Assembly: GCF_027409185.1 (NCBI RefSeq)
Contig: NC_084472.1
Span: 18,090,524 to 18,154,523 of the forward strand
DNA from: Cynocephalus volans
Lineage: Eukaryota; Chordata; Mammalia; Dermoptera; Cynocephalidae
Reading direction: 5' to 3'
DNA: 64,000 nucleotides
Part shown: piece after piece, positions 32,585 through 44,960 of the stretch
How positions within the stretch are numbered: the stretch's first letter is position 1
Layout of the letters: each line of letters begins with the position of its first letter
The notes under the pieces: generated by a model
Told to the model about the DNA's origin: nothing
What the model saw: only the letters and a program-made list of their open reading frames with translations
The model's database searches: none
Program-made: the position numbers and the translations under genes

Positions 32585-32705
32585 AAAATTAATTATCTTT
32601 TTTTTTTTTTTTTTTTTTAAGATGATCAGTAAGAAACCCTTGACTTGGTGTTGTCAGCACCACGCTCTCCCAAGTGAGCCACGGACTGGCATGAAAAATA
32701 ACTAT
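32585..32705 (-). mobile_element. Short chimeric tRNA SINE
   Basis: Body about 32597-32690 on the minus strand: left-unit head (CCGTGGCTCACTTGGGAGAG) joined to the right-unit CTGACAACACCAAGTCAAGG, a small internal deletion before GATCATC, and a long A-tail. AATTATCTT and AACTATCTT flank it. Confidence 0.8.
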
Positions 32706-32861
32706 CTTAAATTAACTATTCCAAAACCTTTTCTCTGCCTCTCATTTTCTGATATCTCTTAATATTTTCACTTCTTTCTTTGATGTATTTTGAGGAAATG
32801 GCAAAATGCACTATGTATAGTTTGAAAATCTTGAGCTGATTTATTCGGTTTTAATACCTAC

Positions 32862-33700
32862 CTGTTTAACACCTATTAGGATGTCTAAATTTTTATTTTA
32901 TTTTATTTTTGGCAGCTGGCCAGGACAGGGAAACGAATCCTTGACCTTGGTGTTATAAGAACCAAACCCTTGACACTCTAACCAACTGAGCTAACCGGCC
33001 AGCCCCTAGCATGTCTAAATTTTTTTTAAAAAGTAATGACAATACCAAATGCTGTGAGGATACAGAGAAATAGAGATACAGAGAAACTGGAACGCTCATA
33101 AATTCCTGGTGGGAATGCATATGGTACAATCACTTTGGAAAATAGTTTTTTAGTTTCTAATACAGTTAAACATATACCTACTATGTAACCCAGCAATCCT
33201 ACTCCTAGATATCTACTCAAAAGAAATAAGAACTTATGTTAACACAAAAACATGTATGCAAATGCATATAGCAGCTTTATTCATAGTCACCAAGACCTGA
33301 GAACAACCCAGATGTCCTTCAGCCAGTAAATGGATAAAGTATGGTACATCCAGACAATGGAATACCACTGAGAAATAAAAAGGAATGGACTATCAAATCA
33401 CGGTGAATCTTAAAATACATTTTGCTAAGTGAAAGAAGCCAGACCCAAAAGGCTACACAATGCTTGATTTCATTTGTATGACACCCTGGAAATAGCAAAA
33501 CTACAGGGAGGAAAACAGATCAGTGGTTGTGAGGGTCTGGAGGTGTGGGGGTGGAGGGAAGGTTCTTCTGTAAATATGTAGCAGAAAGGAATATTGGGGG
33601 TGATGAAACTGGAACTGTGGTATGGAACTGGGGTAATAGAGACACAACTCTACGCATTTGTTAAAACATATAAACTGTTCACCAAAGAGTAAATTTTATA
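32862..33700 (+). mobile_element. Old LINE-1 3' end, split by a SINE
   Basis: Contains the standard old LINE-1 ORF2-end sequence: ATTCCTGGTGGGAATGCATA, GTAACCCAGCAATCCTACTC, GCAGCTTTATTCATAGTCAC and GTGAAAGAAGCCAGACCCAA. The SINE at 32897-33006 interrupts it. Confidence 0.75.
32878..33025 (-). mobile_element. Monomeric tRNA-Ile SINE with duplications
   Basis: Body about 32897-33006 on the minus strand, GGGCTGGCCGGTTAGCTCAG head, with a partial internal duplication of the CTTGAC segment. AGGATGTCTAAATTTTT and AGCATGTCTAAATTTTT flank it. Confidence 0.88.
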
Positions 33701-34485
33701 TAAATTTTTTAATTCCACCAAGATGTAGGGAGAAGGATCAAATACAAATGGTGACAAATGAATCTATTACAAATGAGTCACACAACCACACTGAAAGAAG
33801 CAGCCTTAAGGAACTGAAAAACTGTTCTGACTGGATACTGTATCTAAATACAAAAAGAACAGTACACACAAAAATGTACTGTAGTTGGTAAATTTGTTTC
33901 ACAGAAGAGTATAGGTTAGGAATTCTGAAACTACATTATTTGTAAACTTCTTTTATATGTATTGCTCAACAAATAAGTAAATATATTGTAGATAATTAGA
34001 GCCAAGTTTTTCACTGGGAGAAAGAAGATATAAATAAGGAAAGGAGGGAAACAAATTAATTCTGTGTTGCTAAATTGGAGTCAGAGGTATCAATGTGGAA
34101 TCTCATGTTTATAGATTATAGGCAAATAAATATAGATTTGCATATGCATTATGTATAAGATTCTCGCCCCCCGCCCCCCCTCCCCGGCCAACTTCACTGA
34201 GAAGGGCTACAAGTAGTGGAACCTCAGTAGCCATGAGCATATCTACCATCCAGATCTTGGTTTTTAAATACCATTCTTCAATAAAAGGAACCAGGGCTCC
34301 TTGGTTGATTCCAGAGCTGGGGTAGGGAAAATACAAGATGAGTCTAGAGCATCTTAAGGTGCCAGAGTGCTAAAAAAAATAAAAGAAAAAGGCATATCCA
34401 GGAAACATAGACACCTAGAAACCAACCTGAAACAACTTCCAAGATGAAACAACTTGAAAAAATAACAACAGTATTAAATTAAAAC
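33701..34485. other. Intergenic sequence with a C-rich run
   Basis: Unique-looking sequence. A C-rich run sits at 34167-34187. The 77-codon frame at 33658 has no recognisable product. Confidence 0.5.
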
Positions 34486-34492
34486 CCAAAGA

Positions 34493-34606
34493 AGGCTGGC
34501 CAGTTAGCTCATTTGGTTCCAGTGTAGTGTTGATAACACCAAGGTCAAGGGTTCAGATCCCCATAACAGCCAGCCTCCAAAAAAAAAAAAAGAAAGAAAA
34601 AGAAAA
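34493..34606 (+). mobile_element. Monomeric tRNA-Ile SINE
   Basis: GGCTGGCCAGTTAGCTCATT head, CAAGGTCAAGGGTTCAGATC B-box region, CCAGCC end and an A/AAAG tail. Confidence 0.88.
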
Positions 34607-35080
34607 ACCAAATATCCATGAGTTCATACAGATGTCAATAAATGAGTAAATAAAGAAGTTGATGGTGGGGGAGGAGTGACATCTCTTCCTTTCAGAAGAA
34701 TTCTAACTATAAGCATAGAAGGAATATGGGAAATAGAAAATCACCATCAGAACACCAGTATAATTGATCTACCAACGAGTAGGTGGAAGTTTAAACAGAA
34801 AAAGGATATTTACATAGTCTCAAAGTATGTACACCCCCCCTCTAGAATATTAAATAATTACAAAGAGAAAATTCATGAGCTTACAGTAGCAAATCCTGGC
34901 GGGCACCACCTTGGCCAAGGGATCAAGGTTAACATTGCCGTACATATAAACATGCTTTCTACTCTAATGTGTTTTTGACAGAGAAAACTACATTAGTAAT
35001 AAAATGTCATTTGGTTTTGATTTGGTTTATAATAGTAAACATCTTTTCATAGCAACTTCTTACATTTTTATAGTACTTAA
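34607..35080. other. Intergenic sequence, nothing recognised
   Basis: Unique-looking sequence without a gene or nameable repeat. Confidence 0.5.
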
Positions 35081-35084
35081 TAGG

Positions 35085-35355
35085 TCACAAGACATTTTCA
35101 CATATATTATCTTTCTAATCCTCATAATCTGTAACATTGATATTAGCATTTGCTTTTTTTTTGGCAGCTGGCTGGTATGGGGATGCAAAGGCTGTGCTCT
35201 AACCAACCGATCTAACCGGCCAGCTCCCATCTGCATTTTATAGACAAAGAAACTGAGGCCTAGAGAGGGTAAATGATTTGTCTCAGGTCAAATGGCAAAT
35301 CAGTAGCAGAGTCGAGAATCAAATTCAAGTGCTCTGAATTCAAGCTCAGATGTTT
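35085..35355 (-). mobile_element. MIR element split by a SINE
   Basis: Antisense MIR: CATATATTATCTTTCTAATC on the left, then AGACAAAGAAACTGAGGCCT and CAGGTCAAATGGCAAATCAG on the right. A short tRNA SINE (35153-35226) is inserted in the middle. Confidence 0.75.
35153..35226 (-). mobile_element. tRNA-Ile SINE, internally deleted
   Basis: Minus strand: GCTGGCCGGTTAGATCGGTT head, a gap across the anticodon/T region, then CCCCATACCAGCCAGCTGCC and the A-tail. Confidence 0.8.
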
Positions 35356-36451
35356 TTTACTAAGAAAAGATTTTTGAAATAATAGGAATGATGATTAATG
35401 ATTATAAAGAGCTTTAGGTAAATATAGAGAATATTAGGCATTTTTTAATGTGTAAAAAACTATTATTCCAGAATGTGTATCATGAAAATATATGAAATAG
35501 TTTGTTCTATATCATGTTTTTCCAAGTGTCCTTTTAATTCTGCTAAGAAAACCTAGAGGTTTCAAAGTCCATATTGGAACACACATATATGGCATTAGAA
35601 GAAATAAACTATATTCAGGGCCTGGGAATTAAGTACTATTAATTCTCATTTTTGAGCTTGGAAAAATATCTGAAATGCTTGTGTCTGCCCCTAGGTAAAT
35701 GGGATAAATTGAAAGTAAAGCAGATAAATCAAATATTTAAAATTTACAGACACCAACTACTAGGTTGTAAACAAAGAATAATGCTCTTTTGTGATCATTC
35801 AGATTTGTTAATGTACTGCTAGACTGTTGATATCCACCTGGTATTGAGTCCTTGGTAATATGATCAACAACAAATCTGAAGTGTAGATGCAATAGATATG
35901 ATTATTGTATTGCTTGCAAGATTTGGGTATCAGTATCTAACTCTGGGATCAAGATAACCTTTTATAGAAGGCACAAATATGCAAATTGTCCAGTAATAAA
36001 TTAATATTGAGTCATGGTCTTAACTGACAGTGAAGTCTTATGTCATCCAACTAATTATCTTTATTTAAAAGAGATATTCAGAGAAGGAAATCATTTTTGC
36101 TACATTTTTGCCCTTTACTATTTTTTCAGCATAACAATTTTTTGAAGTAATTCTCACATTTAGGTGGTTGTAGGATAGAGCCAGAAAAAGTGTCTCCAAG
36201 GTTCATTATGGAATAAGGATAAATAACACAGCTGGGTAATTCACAGCTTTATAATGCATAGGATGAAAGCAGAAAACATTGTTCTTTTATCATGACAAGG
36301 CCCCATGAATATATAGATATTAATCTCTTTGCTTAGAAATAAAACTTAAAAGCAAAACAATAAAAGCAATTATACACAGCAATTTTTATTGCATTAGATG
36401 TTGATTGATGGTGTTATTGATATTAATTATATTTTAGGAAAAGGAGGAACA
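35356..36451. other. Intergenic sequence, nothing recognised
   Basis: About 1.1 kb of AT-rich unique-looking sequence without a gene or nameable repeat. Confidence 0.5.
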
Positions 36452-36890
36452 CCAGCTGTAGTGGATTGAATTATGTCCTCCCAAAACTCACTGAGGCTTG
36501 AATTGCGTCCCGCAAGTTTATGTATTAGAATCTTAGCCCCCACTGTGACCGTTAAGAGGGTGTGAAATCCTATTATGGTAATTGAAAGGTGGAGCCTTAA
36601 ATAGGTGATTTGATTGTGGGACCATGTCGTAATGAATGCATTAAAAATGGTGGTGAAGGGCATGGTTCTGAGGGCTTTAAAAGAAGAGGAGAGTCTGTCT
36701 TTCTCTCTCTCCGCTCTCTCTGCTTCCACCATCTTGCAATGTGAGACCCCTGGGTCACTGTCAACACCACTAGATGGACTTTGGATTTCCCAGCCTTAGA
36801 AACTGTTAGCAATACATTTCATTTTTCTTTATAATTACCCAGTTCTGTGTATTTTGTTAGAAGCAACACAAAACGGAGTAATACACCAGC
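36452..36890 (+). mobile_element. Solo MaLR-like LTR with exact CCAGC duplications
   Basis: LTR body 36457-36885, starting TGTAGTGGATTGAATTATG and ending GGAGTAATACA. The 5-bp CCAGC flanks it at 36452-36456 and 36886-36890. It shares subfamily-specific sequence (CTATTATGGTAATTGAAAGG, GCTTCCACCATCTTGCAATG) with the LTRs at 42914 and 40447. Confidence 0.9.
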
Positions 36891-38270
36891 TTAAAATCTT
36901 GGCTTGTTTTTAGAAAAGGTTAGGGCCCAAATACTGTCTTTCAAGTGAGAACCGAAGTTAAAATAGCATATTTCCTAGGTATTCTTTATCACCTGATGTT
37001 GCCAATTGTCCTCATTGGCTCCCAAATTAGGTTCTAAAAAGTTGAGTGCTTACCTTGTGACCAGTGCTATGTTAGGTTCAGAGTAACTGAGATTTTTAAA
37101 ATTACCATTTAGACTCTGAAGTCTGCAGAGGAAACAGATTTCTGATTCAGAGAGAGGTTACAAAAATCCCTCCTCTCCCCACCCCTGATTTGTGTGTATG
37201 TTCTGCTTTTCTATCAGCATCAAGACCTAAGGTTCAAGTGTTAAGCATTATTAATTAATAAAAAATATTTATTAAGAGCCTAATACCCCCAAGTGATAAA
37301 ATGGAGAGTGAAGAAGACATGTTTCCTATCCTTACTGTGCTTACAGTCTGCTGGAGAAAGCACGTAAGTTAAGAAGATATTACAACTAAGTGTGAAAACT
37401 GTCATAGACAATAGTGATTTCCTTCCTTCATTTCTAGTAACTTCTAGAATTCCAGTGTTCCAAACTGTAGGTTGCAACCCATTGGTGGGTCTCAAAAAAC
37501 AATTTTAGAGTAATTTTTTTAAAAGTAATAAAACATTTTTTTAAAGTAATACAATTTTTAAACATGAAAGTAGAGAGAATAATATATTAAGAAAGTCCCA
37601 CATACCCATCCCCCAGATTTAAGAAATAACAAAATTTTACATGTTCTCTCTTTCATTCTTAAAAATGAAAACAGATTACTGTCTTCCAAAAAAAAGAAAG
37701 AAAGAAAGAAAGAAAACAGAATAATTAAAAGAATAAAATAGACCAGATTGCAATAGGATGGGCTAGAAAATATGAATAGCAGTATGAATATTGCACACAA
37801 GAGTAAGTATTGTTCTATAAAATATATGTGTGTGTGTACATGTATTTGCTGGGTTCAGTGTGTGAAAAGATGTGCTGAAGAAAGAAAGAGAACGAAAAAC
37901 CACTATTTGCATCCCTGGTGCCAAACACAATGCTCTGTATAGAGAAGGCTTTGGATAAATGTTTGATGTCAATAACCAACAGAAACATGAGAAAGTTAGA
38001 AAAAAACTTAACACTTAAAAAGAACTTTTTAAAAAAGAAGAGCCATCTCACAATGTTGTGTTTTCATACGTGTACCACTATTATTCAGGTAATTTTAACT
38101 AAGGACCTAATCTGTTCCAGGCAGTATGCTGTATGCTTGGGATGCAGAAGTGATTAAAACACAGCCTTTCTTTCTCAGAACTTGTTACTGTGTGAGAAAA
38201 CAGCTGGGAAGAATAATTATCGTCCATGTAGAAGAATCAACACTTGAAAATGGTGATCCCATTATAACTA
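36891..38270. other. Intergenic sequence with an AAAG microsatellite
   Basis: Unique-looking sequence. A short (AAAG)n run sits at 37688-37715 and a (TG)n patch near 37829-37837. MIR or L2 traces may lie at 37290-37360 and 38090-38170. No gene is seen. Confidence 0.5.
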
Positions 38271-38279
38271 ATACATGCA

Positions 38280-39560
38280 CATAACCACGTGCATGTATAG
38301 TTGTATTTTTTGTTTTACACTAATGGGATCATTTTATATATATAAATCAACAACTTGGTTTTTTTTTTTTTTTATTAAAGACTATATCAGAAATAGTACA
38401 TACAGTGCTACCTCATTCTTTCTGATGGCTACATAATGTGTCATAATTTACCTACTCCCCTACTAAATAGGCTGTTACCCTAACTGCCCAAAGCTGTAAT
38501 AAACCTTTTTCTTTATATACCCTTACTAGCTTTTATATAGGACAGATTCTTCGAAATGGGATTGCTAAATATGGTTGTTGTTGTATTTTAATAAGATGTT
38601 TTCCCTTTTGTTTTTCCTCTCCATTTCTCAGGAATGTCAACATATTTCGCCCTCCAAAAAATAATTGCCAGTTTACATGCCCACCGACAATTTGAGTAAA
38701 TACTCCTATTTCCCCACACTGTCATCAACATTGTATGTTATTAATCTTGTAATTTGATGGTCACAAATATCTGTTTTAAATTTTTGCATTTTCTAAATTA
38801 CTACTGAGATTGCCCACCTTTTTATATGTTTATTGGCTTTCTTTGAGTGCCCTTTTTATATCCTTTGCCCATTTTTCTATCAGGTTGTTTCATTACTGAT
38901 TTGTAGGGGTTCTTTAATTATTTGAGATATTAGCATTCTATATATTGCAAATATTTTTCTCTGTCACTTGTATTTTAATTTTATTTATGTTAGATTTTGT
39001 AGAACTGAAGTTTTTCATCTTTACGTAATCATATCTGCTACTCCTTTTCCTTTTATTTTTTATTGTTGGCTGTCTGGTATGGGGATCAGAACCCTTGACC
39101 TTGTGTTATCAGCACAATGCTGTAACCAAGTGACATAACTGGTAACAGCCCATGTTACTTTTTCTCTTTATGGCTTTTCATTTTTATATTTTGCTTAAGA
39201 AGGACTTCTCCACCTTAGGATTATAAAAATACCCTCTCATATTTTCTTCTAGTATTTTTATGGGTTTCAAAAATGTTTGGCTCTTTAGCTGGAATTGATT
39301 TTTGTGTGAAGGGAGCTGCTGCCTCCCTTCCAGCAATGACCAGCGGGTAGACAATTTTCTCGACACAATTTGTTTAAAATCTACCCTTTCTCTACATATT
39401 TGAAACCATCATTATCATATATCAAGTTCTGATATACTCATATAACTAGGTCTATTCTGTCCTATATACCTATTTGTGCCTGCAGTAATCCTATACTGTT
39501 TTAATCCCTGCAACTTTACAGAACATTTTGATATTGGGTATGTCAAGTCTCTTCTTGTTA
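38280..39560 (-). mobile_element. Old LINE-1 fragment with SINE inside
   Basis: Antisense LINE-1 3' sequence: CTCATTCTTTCTGATGGCTA, GCCCACCGACAATTTGAGTA, CTTTGCCCATTTTTCTATCA. It is interrupted at 39056-39150 by a tRNA SINE. Confidence 0.7.
39056..39150 (-). mobile_element. Monomeric tRNA-Ile SINE (old)
   Basis: Minus strand: diverged head near 39150, AAGGTCAAGGGTTCTGATCC B-box region, and a T-rich run marking the tail. Confidence 0.75.
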
Positions 39561-40004
39561 TTCTTTTCTTAAACTTGGTATTAATGTTTAAAAAATACAA
39601 AATGACACACAAATGGTCAATTAACTATTAAAATGTACATTTTGATACTTTTAAGTTTCTTTTCAGTGGCAGAGATGTTAAGGTATTTTACTAGGTATTT
39701 TACTTTTAACTGATAAAATTGAATTCAATGTTCATTTATCGGGTGCCTGCTATGTGCCAGGAACTATACAAGGTATGAAGGACATAAAAATGCATGAAGC
39801 GTAATCTCTACTCTGAGGTAGTTTATAGTCATAACGGGAAGATGAGAGATTACAAACATTTCAATAATAATTATTAAATGAATGAATGATCACTCTTAAG
39901 GATGTGTAGCTTGTTTGTATAGAAACATGCTTAAGTGAATACATAGTAATAGTAATGGCTAAATCAGGAGAGATGAGTAGAATTATGGCATACTCTCGTT
40001 TTCT

Positions 40005-40128
40005 ACTTTAATAATAATTGCTAGTTTCACCAGGCACCATATTAAGGGCTTTCCATTCTTTATCTCATTCTGTACTCTCAACTCTTCTATGAGATGACAT
40101 GATAAGTGGTAAAGCTGGGAGTGAAATT
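40005..40128 (-). mobile_element. MIR fragment
   Basis: Reads as antisense MIR: CCAGGCACCATATTAAGGGC, TATCTCATTCTGTACTCTCA and AGTGGTAAAGCTGGGAGTG. Confidence 0.55.
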
Positions 40129-40303
40129 TAAGATATTAAATTTTTTTTTTTTTTTTTTTTTTGTCCTTTTTTGTGACCACGCTCAGCCAGTGAGCAAACC
40201 GGCCATCCCTATATAGGATCCGAACCTGTGGCGGGAGCGCTGCTGCGCTCCCAGCGCCTCACTCTCCCGAGTGAGCCACGGGGTCGGCCCTAAGATATTA
40301 AAT
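40129..40303 (-). mobile_element. tRNA SINE, intermediate GC-palindrome class, with duplications
   Basis: Body 40142-40290 on the minus strand. It has the GC palindrome (GGGAGCG...CGCTCCC) but a right half closer to the ordinary dimer (CGGTTTGCTCACTGGCTGAG), so it looks intermediate between the two classes. TAAGATATTAAAT flanks it exactly. Confidence 0.92.
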
Positions 40304-40441
40304 TTTTTAAAATTAGTTTTAAAGTAGAATTTACTGAACACCTGATTTGTCAGATTACTAAAGAGTCTGGATGCTTTACGTTGCTTGGCAACACTACAAA
40401 GCACACACACATTAATTTGAATTTCTCACATTTTCTTCAGG

Positions 40442-40847
40442 AGTGCTGTATTAATCTGTTTCTGTTGTTTAAAATATCTGGAACTGGATAATTTGTAAGA
40501 AAATGAAACTTATCACTTACAGTTTCTGAGGCTGGGAAGTCCAAAGTCCAGGGAACACATCTGGTGAAGGCCTTCCTTGGTGGTGGCTTCAGCAACACAA
40601 GATATCACATTGTGAGCTGGTGGAAGCAGAGAGAGGAAGAGAGAATCTCACGGGCTGTCCTTTTAAAACCCTCAGAACCACCACACCCATGACCACCATT
40701 ACTAATCCATTCACTAGGCATGGTTCTCAGAATCTAATCACCTCTTCAAGGCCCCACCTTTCAATTACCATAACAGGATTTCCCACCATCTTTACACTGT
40801 CACAGTGGGGACTAAGTTTTGGGGGGACATCACTCCACAGCAGGTGC
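40442..40847 (-). mobile_element. Solo MaLR-like LTR, minus strand
   Basis: LTR body about 40447-40842. Its reverse complement shares the CTATTATGGTAATTGAAAGG-type block with the LTRs at 36457 and 42914. AGTGC and GGTGC flank it, a near-match 5-bp duplication. Confidence 0.82.
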
Positions 40848-40879
40848 TTTATAAGCACATGACTATTGTTGCCTTGATT

Positions 40880-41225
40880 GGTCATGGTTTTTCATCCCAG
40901 TTCTTCTGCTTACCATGCTTCATACAGTCCTCTGAATTAACCAGTTTCATACTTGTGAGCTGCCATTTCCACCTAGAATGTTCTTTCCTAGCCTGCTGCC
41001 TGGTGACCTCCTGTTCATTCTCTAAAGATCAGCTCATCCTCCTCTTAGGAAGACTCTTCAGATCTTCCCACACAGACAGCAAGAAGAGTTCACCTTTTCC
41101 ATGAGACTCCACTGGACCTTATACATACTCTTATGACAGTGCTTATTACACTGGTAGAATTGTTTGCTTATATAGTTTTCAATTACTTGCATGTGAGCTC
41201 AGAGGGCAAAGATGTTGTCTATCCT
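40880..41225 (+). mobile_element. Probable L2 fragment
   Basis: TTCCACCTAGAATGTTCTTT and GATCAGCTCATCCTCCTCTT resemble the L2 3' region. Diverged. Confidence 0.6.
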
Positions 41226-41423
41226 TTAAAAAATTATTTTATTTTTTAAATAGGTAAAGCATACCCATGGTAGAAAATTCGAAAGATACAAGTCTTTCTC
41301 CGTCTGTCTCCTAACCCTCAGTGTATCTCCCCAGACAAAATTACTGTTCCCAGTTTTTCTGTATGCTCCCAGAATTATTCTCTGTATATATACTTTTTAC
41401 TTTGCTACTTTGCTACACTTTTG

Positions 41424-41425
<2 letters not shown>

Positions 41426-41478
<53 letters not shown>
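41426..41478. repeat. (CA)n microsatellite, about 26 units
   Basis: Uninterrupted alternating CA from 41426 to 41478, likely polymorphic. Confidence 0.97.
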
Positions 41479-41481
<3 letters not shown>

Positions 41482-41549
41482 GTTTTGCTCCTAGTTTGTA
41501 TGGATTGCCCTCAACCGATTTAACCAGTAACAAATTGATTAACATTGAC

Positions 41550-41676
41550 GTTGTTTTCTATCTTTTTTTTTTTTTAAAGATGACCAGTAAGGGGATCTTA
41601 ACCCTTGACTTGGTGCTGTCAGCACCACACTCTCCCAAGTGAGCCACGGGCTGGCCCTAGGTTGTTTTCTATCTTT
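41550..41676 (-). mobile_element. Short chimeric tRNA SINE with duplications
   Basis: Body about 41567-41659 on the minus strand: left-unit head (GGGCCAGCCCGTGGCTCACT) joined to right-unit CTGACAGCACCAAGTCAAGG. GTTGTTTTCTATCTTTT flanks it on both sides. It is the third independent copy of this chimeric form. Confidence 0.93.
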
Positions 41677-42694
41677 TTATATTTAACAATACTGCTACAA
41701 TAAATAACCTTGCACATATATCATTTCACATGTGTGGGAATATTTCTTTAGGATATATTCCTGGAAATGGAATTTCTGGGTCAAAAGAAATAAGCATTTT
41801 TGTATAATTTGGTACATATTGGCAAATTGTCTTTTATAGAAGTCATATCAATTTTTTAAAAATTAAAGCCAAAGTCAGGAATTTGTATCAATTTTATACT
41901 CCCATTAATAGTGCCTGTTACCCCCACCCTTACCAAAACTGTTAATTTAAAAAAAATTTTGCTAATCTGTTAAAGTGTTTTAAGTAGTTCAATTTGCAGT
42001 TTTCTTTATTATCAGTGAGGTTGAATATCTGTTCATGTATTTAAGATCCATATTATTTCCATTTCTGTGCCTTGCCCATTTTCTACTGGGTTGTTGGTAT
42101 TGTTTGATTTGGGGGAGACTTTTATTTATCAAGGAAATTCCCATTCGTATTTTATCTAGTATCCTGTATAGTTTCTAGCATGGAGTCAACAAATGATAAA
42201 TATTCAGTGACTAAGAAAATGAAAGACTTGAACTAATGGAACACTGGGAGGAATAGAAAGGAGGTGGTAAGGGAAATTCTAGGAGAAGAATACCTATTCA
42301 GTAGTGCAGGCAAACCAATCAGGTTTTATTAGAAAATCTAAACAAATGGTAAAATATCAAAATATCAATAGGGTAAGGCATTGTTAAGAATAGTATTTGA
42401 GCAAGGAATTAACAAAACCGTCGGATGGATAATAGAGATACAAATAGAACTGAAGTCCCTATGTAGTAAAATAATCTCTCATTTCAGCTCTTCTCATTTT
42501 CCCCCCAATTTTACTATTTACTCTTGAAAGATCCTGAAGGAAATATTATAGGTCTCAACTCTAACTTTTAGAGTTTTAGACATGCTGTATATATTCCCAT
42601 AGCAGAAATCTTTACACATTATGATACTAGTTCACATTTTGGTTTTGGTAGAATATTATGCTTAAAACATAATTCAGATTCACTAGGATTGTGA

Positions 42695-43805
42695 TAATAA
42701 TAATTTTTAAAAAATTATCACAAGTGATGAAGATGTGGAGAAATTAAAACCCATATGCATTGCCGGTGGGAATGTAAAATGGTGCAGTTGCTTTGGAAAA
42801 ATCTGGTAGTTCCTCAAAGTGTTAAACATAGAGTTACCATATGACCAGGTATATACCCAAGAAAAATGAAAAATATGTCCACACAAAGACTGTACACAAG
42901 TGTTCATTGCAACTGTAGTGGACTGAATTACGTCCCCCTAAAACTATTGAAGCTTGAGTTGTCTCCCATGTTTTATGTATTAGAAACTTGGCCCCCACTG
43001 TGGCTGTTAAGAGGGTGGGAAATCCTATTATGGTAATTGAAAGGTGGAGCCTTAAAGAGGTGATTGGACTGTAGGATCACGCAGTAGTGAGTGGATTAAA
43101 AATGGTGGTCAAGGGCGTGGTTCTGAGGGCTCTAAGAAGAGGAGAGACTGTCTTTCTCTTCCTCTGCTCTCTCTGCTTCCACCATCTTGCAATGTGAGAT
43201 CCCTGAGTCACTGTCACCACCACCAGATGGACTTTGGACTTCTCAGCCTCAGAAACTGTAAGCAATAAATTTCATTTTCTTTATAAATCGCCCAGTTCCG
43301 TGTATTCTGTTATAAGCAACACAAATTGACTAATACAGAAATATTATTCATATTATCCAAAGAGTAGAAACCCAAATGTCCATCAACTGATGAATAGATA
43401 AACAAAATGTGATGTATCTACACAATGAAATACTGTGTATCCATAAAAGGAATGTCAAGAACTAATACATGCTACAACATGGATGAAACTTTAAAACTTA
43501 TGCCAAGTGAAAGAAGCCAGTCACAAAATATCATAAATTGTATGATTCCATTACATGAACAGCCAGAATAGGCAAATATATAGAGACAGAAAGAGTAATG
43601 GTTGTCTAGGGCTGAGGGAGTGGATAGGGGATGTGACTACTGAGTAGGGAGTCTTTTCTTGGGGTGATGAAATGTTCTAAGATTGTGGTGATGGCTGCAC
43701 AACTCTGTAAACAAATTAACACCACTGAATTGTATGCTTTAAATGGATAAACTTAAATGGATAAATTGTATTATATGTGAATTATATCTCAATAAAAAAG
43801 TTAAA
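42695..43805 (+). mobile_element. Old LINE-1 3' end split by an LTR
   Basis: AAAACCCATATGCATTGCCG...GTACACAAGTGTTCATTGC on the left and CCCAAATGTCCATCAACTGA...GAATTATATCTCAATAAA on the right form one LINE-1 3' end. The LTR at 42914-43337 is inserted between them. Confidence 0.78.
42914..43337 (+). mobile_element. Solo MaLR-like LTR inside LINE-1
   Basis: Starts TGTAGTGGACTGAATTACG, ends GACTAATACA, and has an AATAAA near 43264. Close relative of 36457-36885 and inserted into an older LINE-1. No perfect 5-bp duplication remains. Confidence 0.88.
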
Positions 43806-44540
43806 AAATATGATTCAGGCCAGCAAACATCCATATGTACCTTAAAATCCATAATTTTAGATAGCTACATGTGCAGAGCACTATGTAAATGCTTTGGGGT
43901 ATACAATATGTGAGACACAGACCCCATCCTCCAAGGGCACACAAATGAGCATTCAATCTAGGCAGAGTTTATTCATTTACTTTATTCCTAAATGTACTGG
44001 GCAGGAGTTGTGAGTGAAAGCAGATCAACTTAAAGTGAAAAAAGGAATTTATTAGCTCTTGTAACTGGGAAGTCCAAGGGATTTTGACCTGACTAGAAAC
44101 AGAAGTTCAAACAAAGGCTTTGGGACTCTTGCTTTTCTGTTTTGGGCCCCTTGCAAACCAGATGCCCATGGTTCTTAGGGTTTGTAATCCCAGAGAAAGA
44201 GTATAATCCTAGAGAAAGAGTGTCACTTATGATAGTCTCCCCAAAAGTTTAAATGACAGAAAAGCAGGATCAGCAGCCCCACCTGATCCATCTAGGCTGA
44301 ATGCAGTTATGATTGAATCAGAATATATGCTTGAACAGACCCCCCCCCAAAAAAATTATCAATGTATCATCTTAGACACAGTATTGAGGGAATCTACAAA
44401 CACATTATCAAGAATTCTCCAAAAGGTGGCATTTTTAGTAAACAATTTTGCATTAATATGCCTTTCTACACATGGTTCTCTCAATGTGATGCCTGGGGCA
44501 AAAAATATGAGTATTTTATAAACAGACTGAAATAATAGGA
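43806..44540. other. Intergenic sequence, nothing recognised
   Basis: Unique-looking sequence with a short C-run at 44339-44348. No gene or nameable repeat is visible. Confidence 0.5.
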
Positions 44541-44569
44541 AAAGAGGGAAAAGATGTATGGAAGATATC

Positions 44570-44960
44570 GCTATTGGCTGGCTAGCCCAACAGCCATTGC
44601 CAATCCCCTCTTTCCTTGTCTGCCACGACCATAATTGGAAAAGTTTACATACTTGCTTTCCTAGTCTCCCTCTCAGTCTGGGTGGCCATGTGACATGGTC
44701 CTGGCCAATGAATGTACGTCTTTTTGGAAAGCTTTCACTTTCCCAAAAGGGACGATGTGTCTCGCCCCACCCATCCCATCTTTTCCTTCTCTGAGCACAA
44801 ATGTGATGTCTGGAGCTGTAGCAGCCACCCAGTGTCTAGGACATAATCAGTCACCCTGCTAAGGATGGAGTGGAAACAGAGACCGGGTCCTTGATGACAC
44901 TGGTAAGCCCCTGCACCAGCCCTGGCCTGGCTACCAGGAGACTTCTTATGATACAAGATA
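44570..44960. mobile_element. Old interspersed repeat, family not determined
   Basis: Contains GGTGGCCATGTGACATGGTC, CTGGAGCTGTAGCAGCCACC and GGTCCTTGATGACACTGG, wording I recognise from a common old mammalian repeat but cannot name with confidence. Its 73-78-codon frames are incidental. Confidence 0.5.

Larger units (their letters stand above)
41228..42150 (-). mobile_element. Old LINE-1 3' region with CA microsatellite and SINE
   Basis: Antisense LINE-1 3'UTR/ORF2-end sequence (GGTAGAAAATTCGAAAGATA, ATATTCCTGGAAATGGAATT, CTTGCCCATTTTCTACTGGG). It contains the CA repeat at 41426-41478 and a SINE at 41567-41659. Confidence 0.7.

Noticed and set aside
41426-41478. Regular CA array considered as a structured repeat or CRISPR-like array
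   Set aside because: It is an ordinary dinucleotide microsatellite in a mammalian genome.
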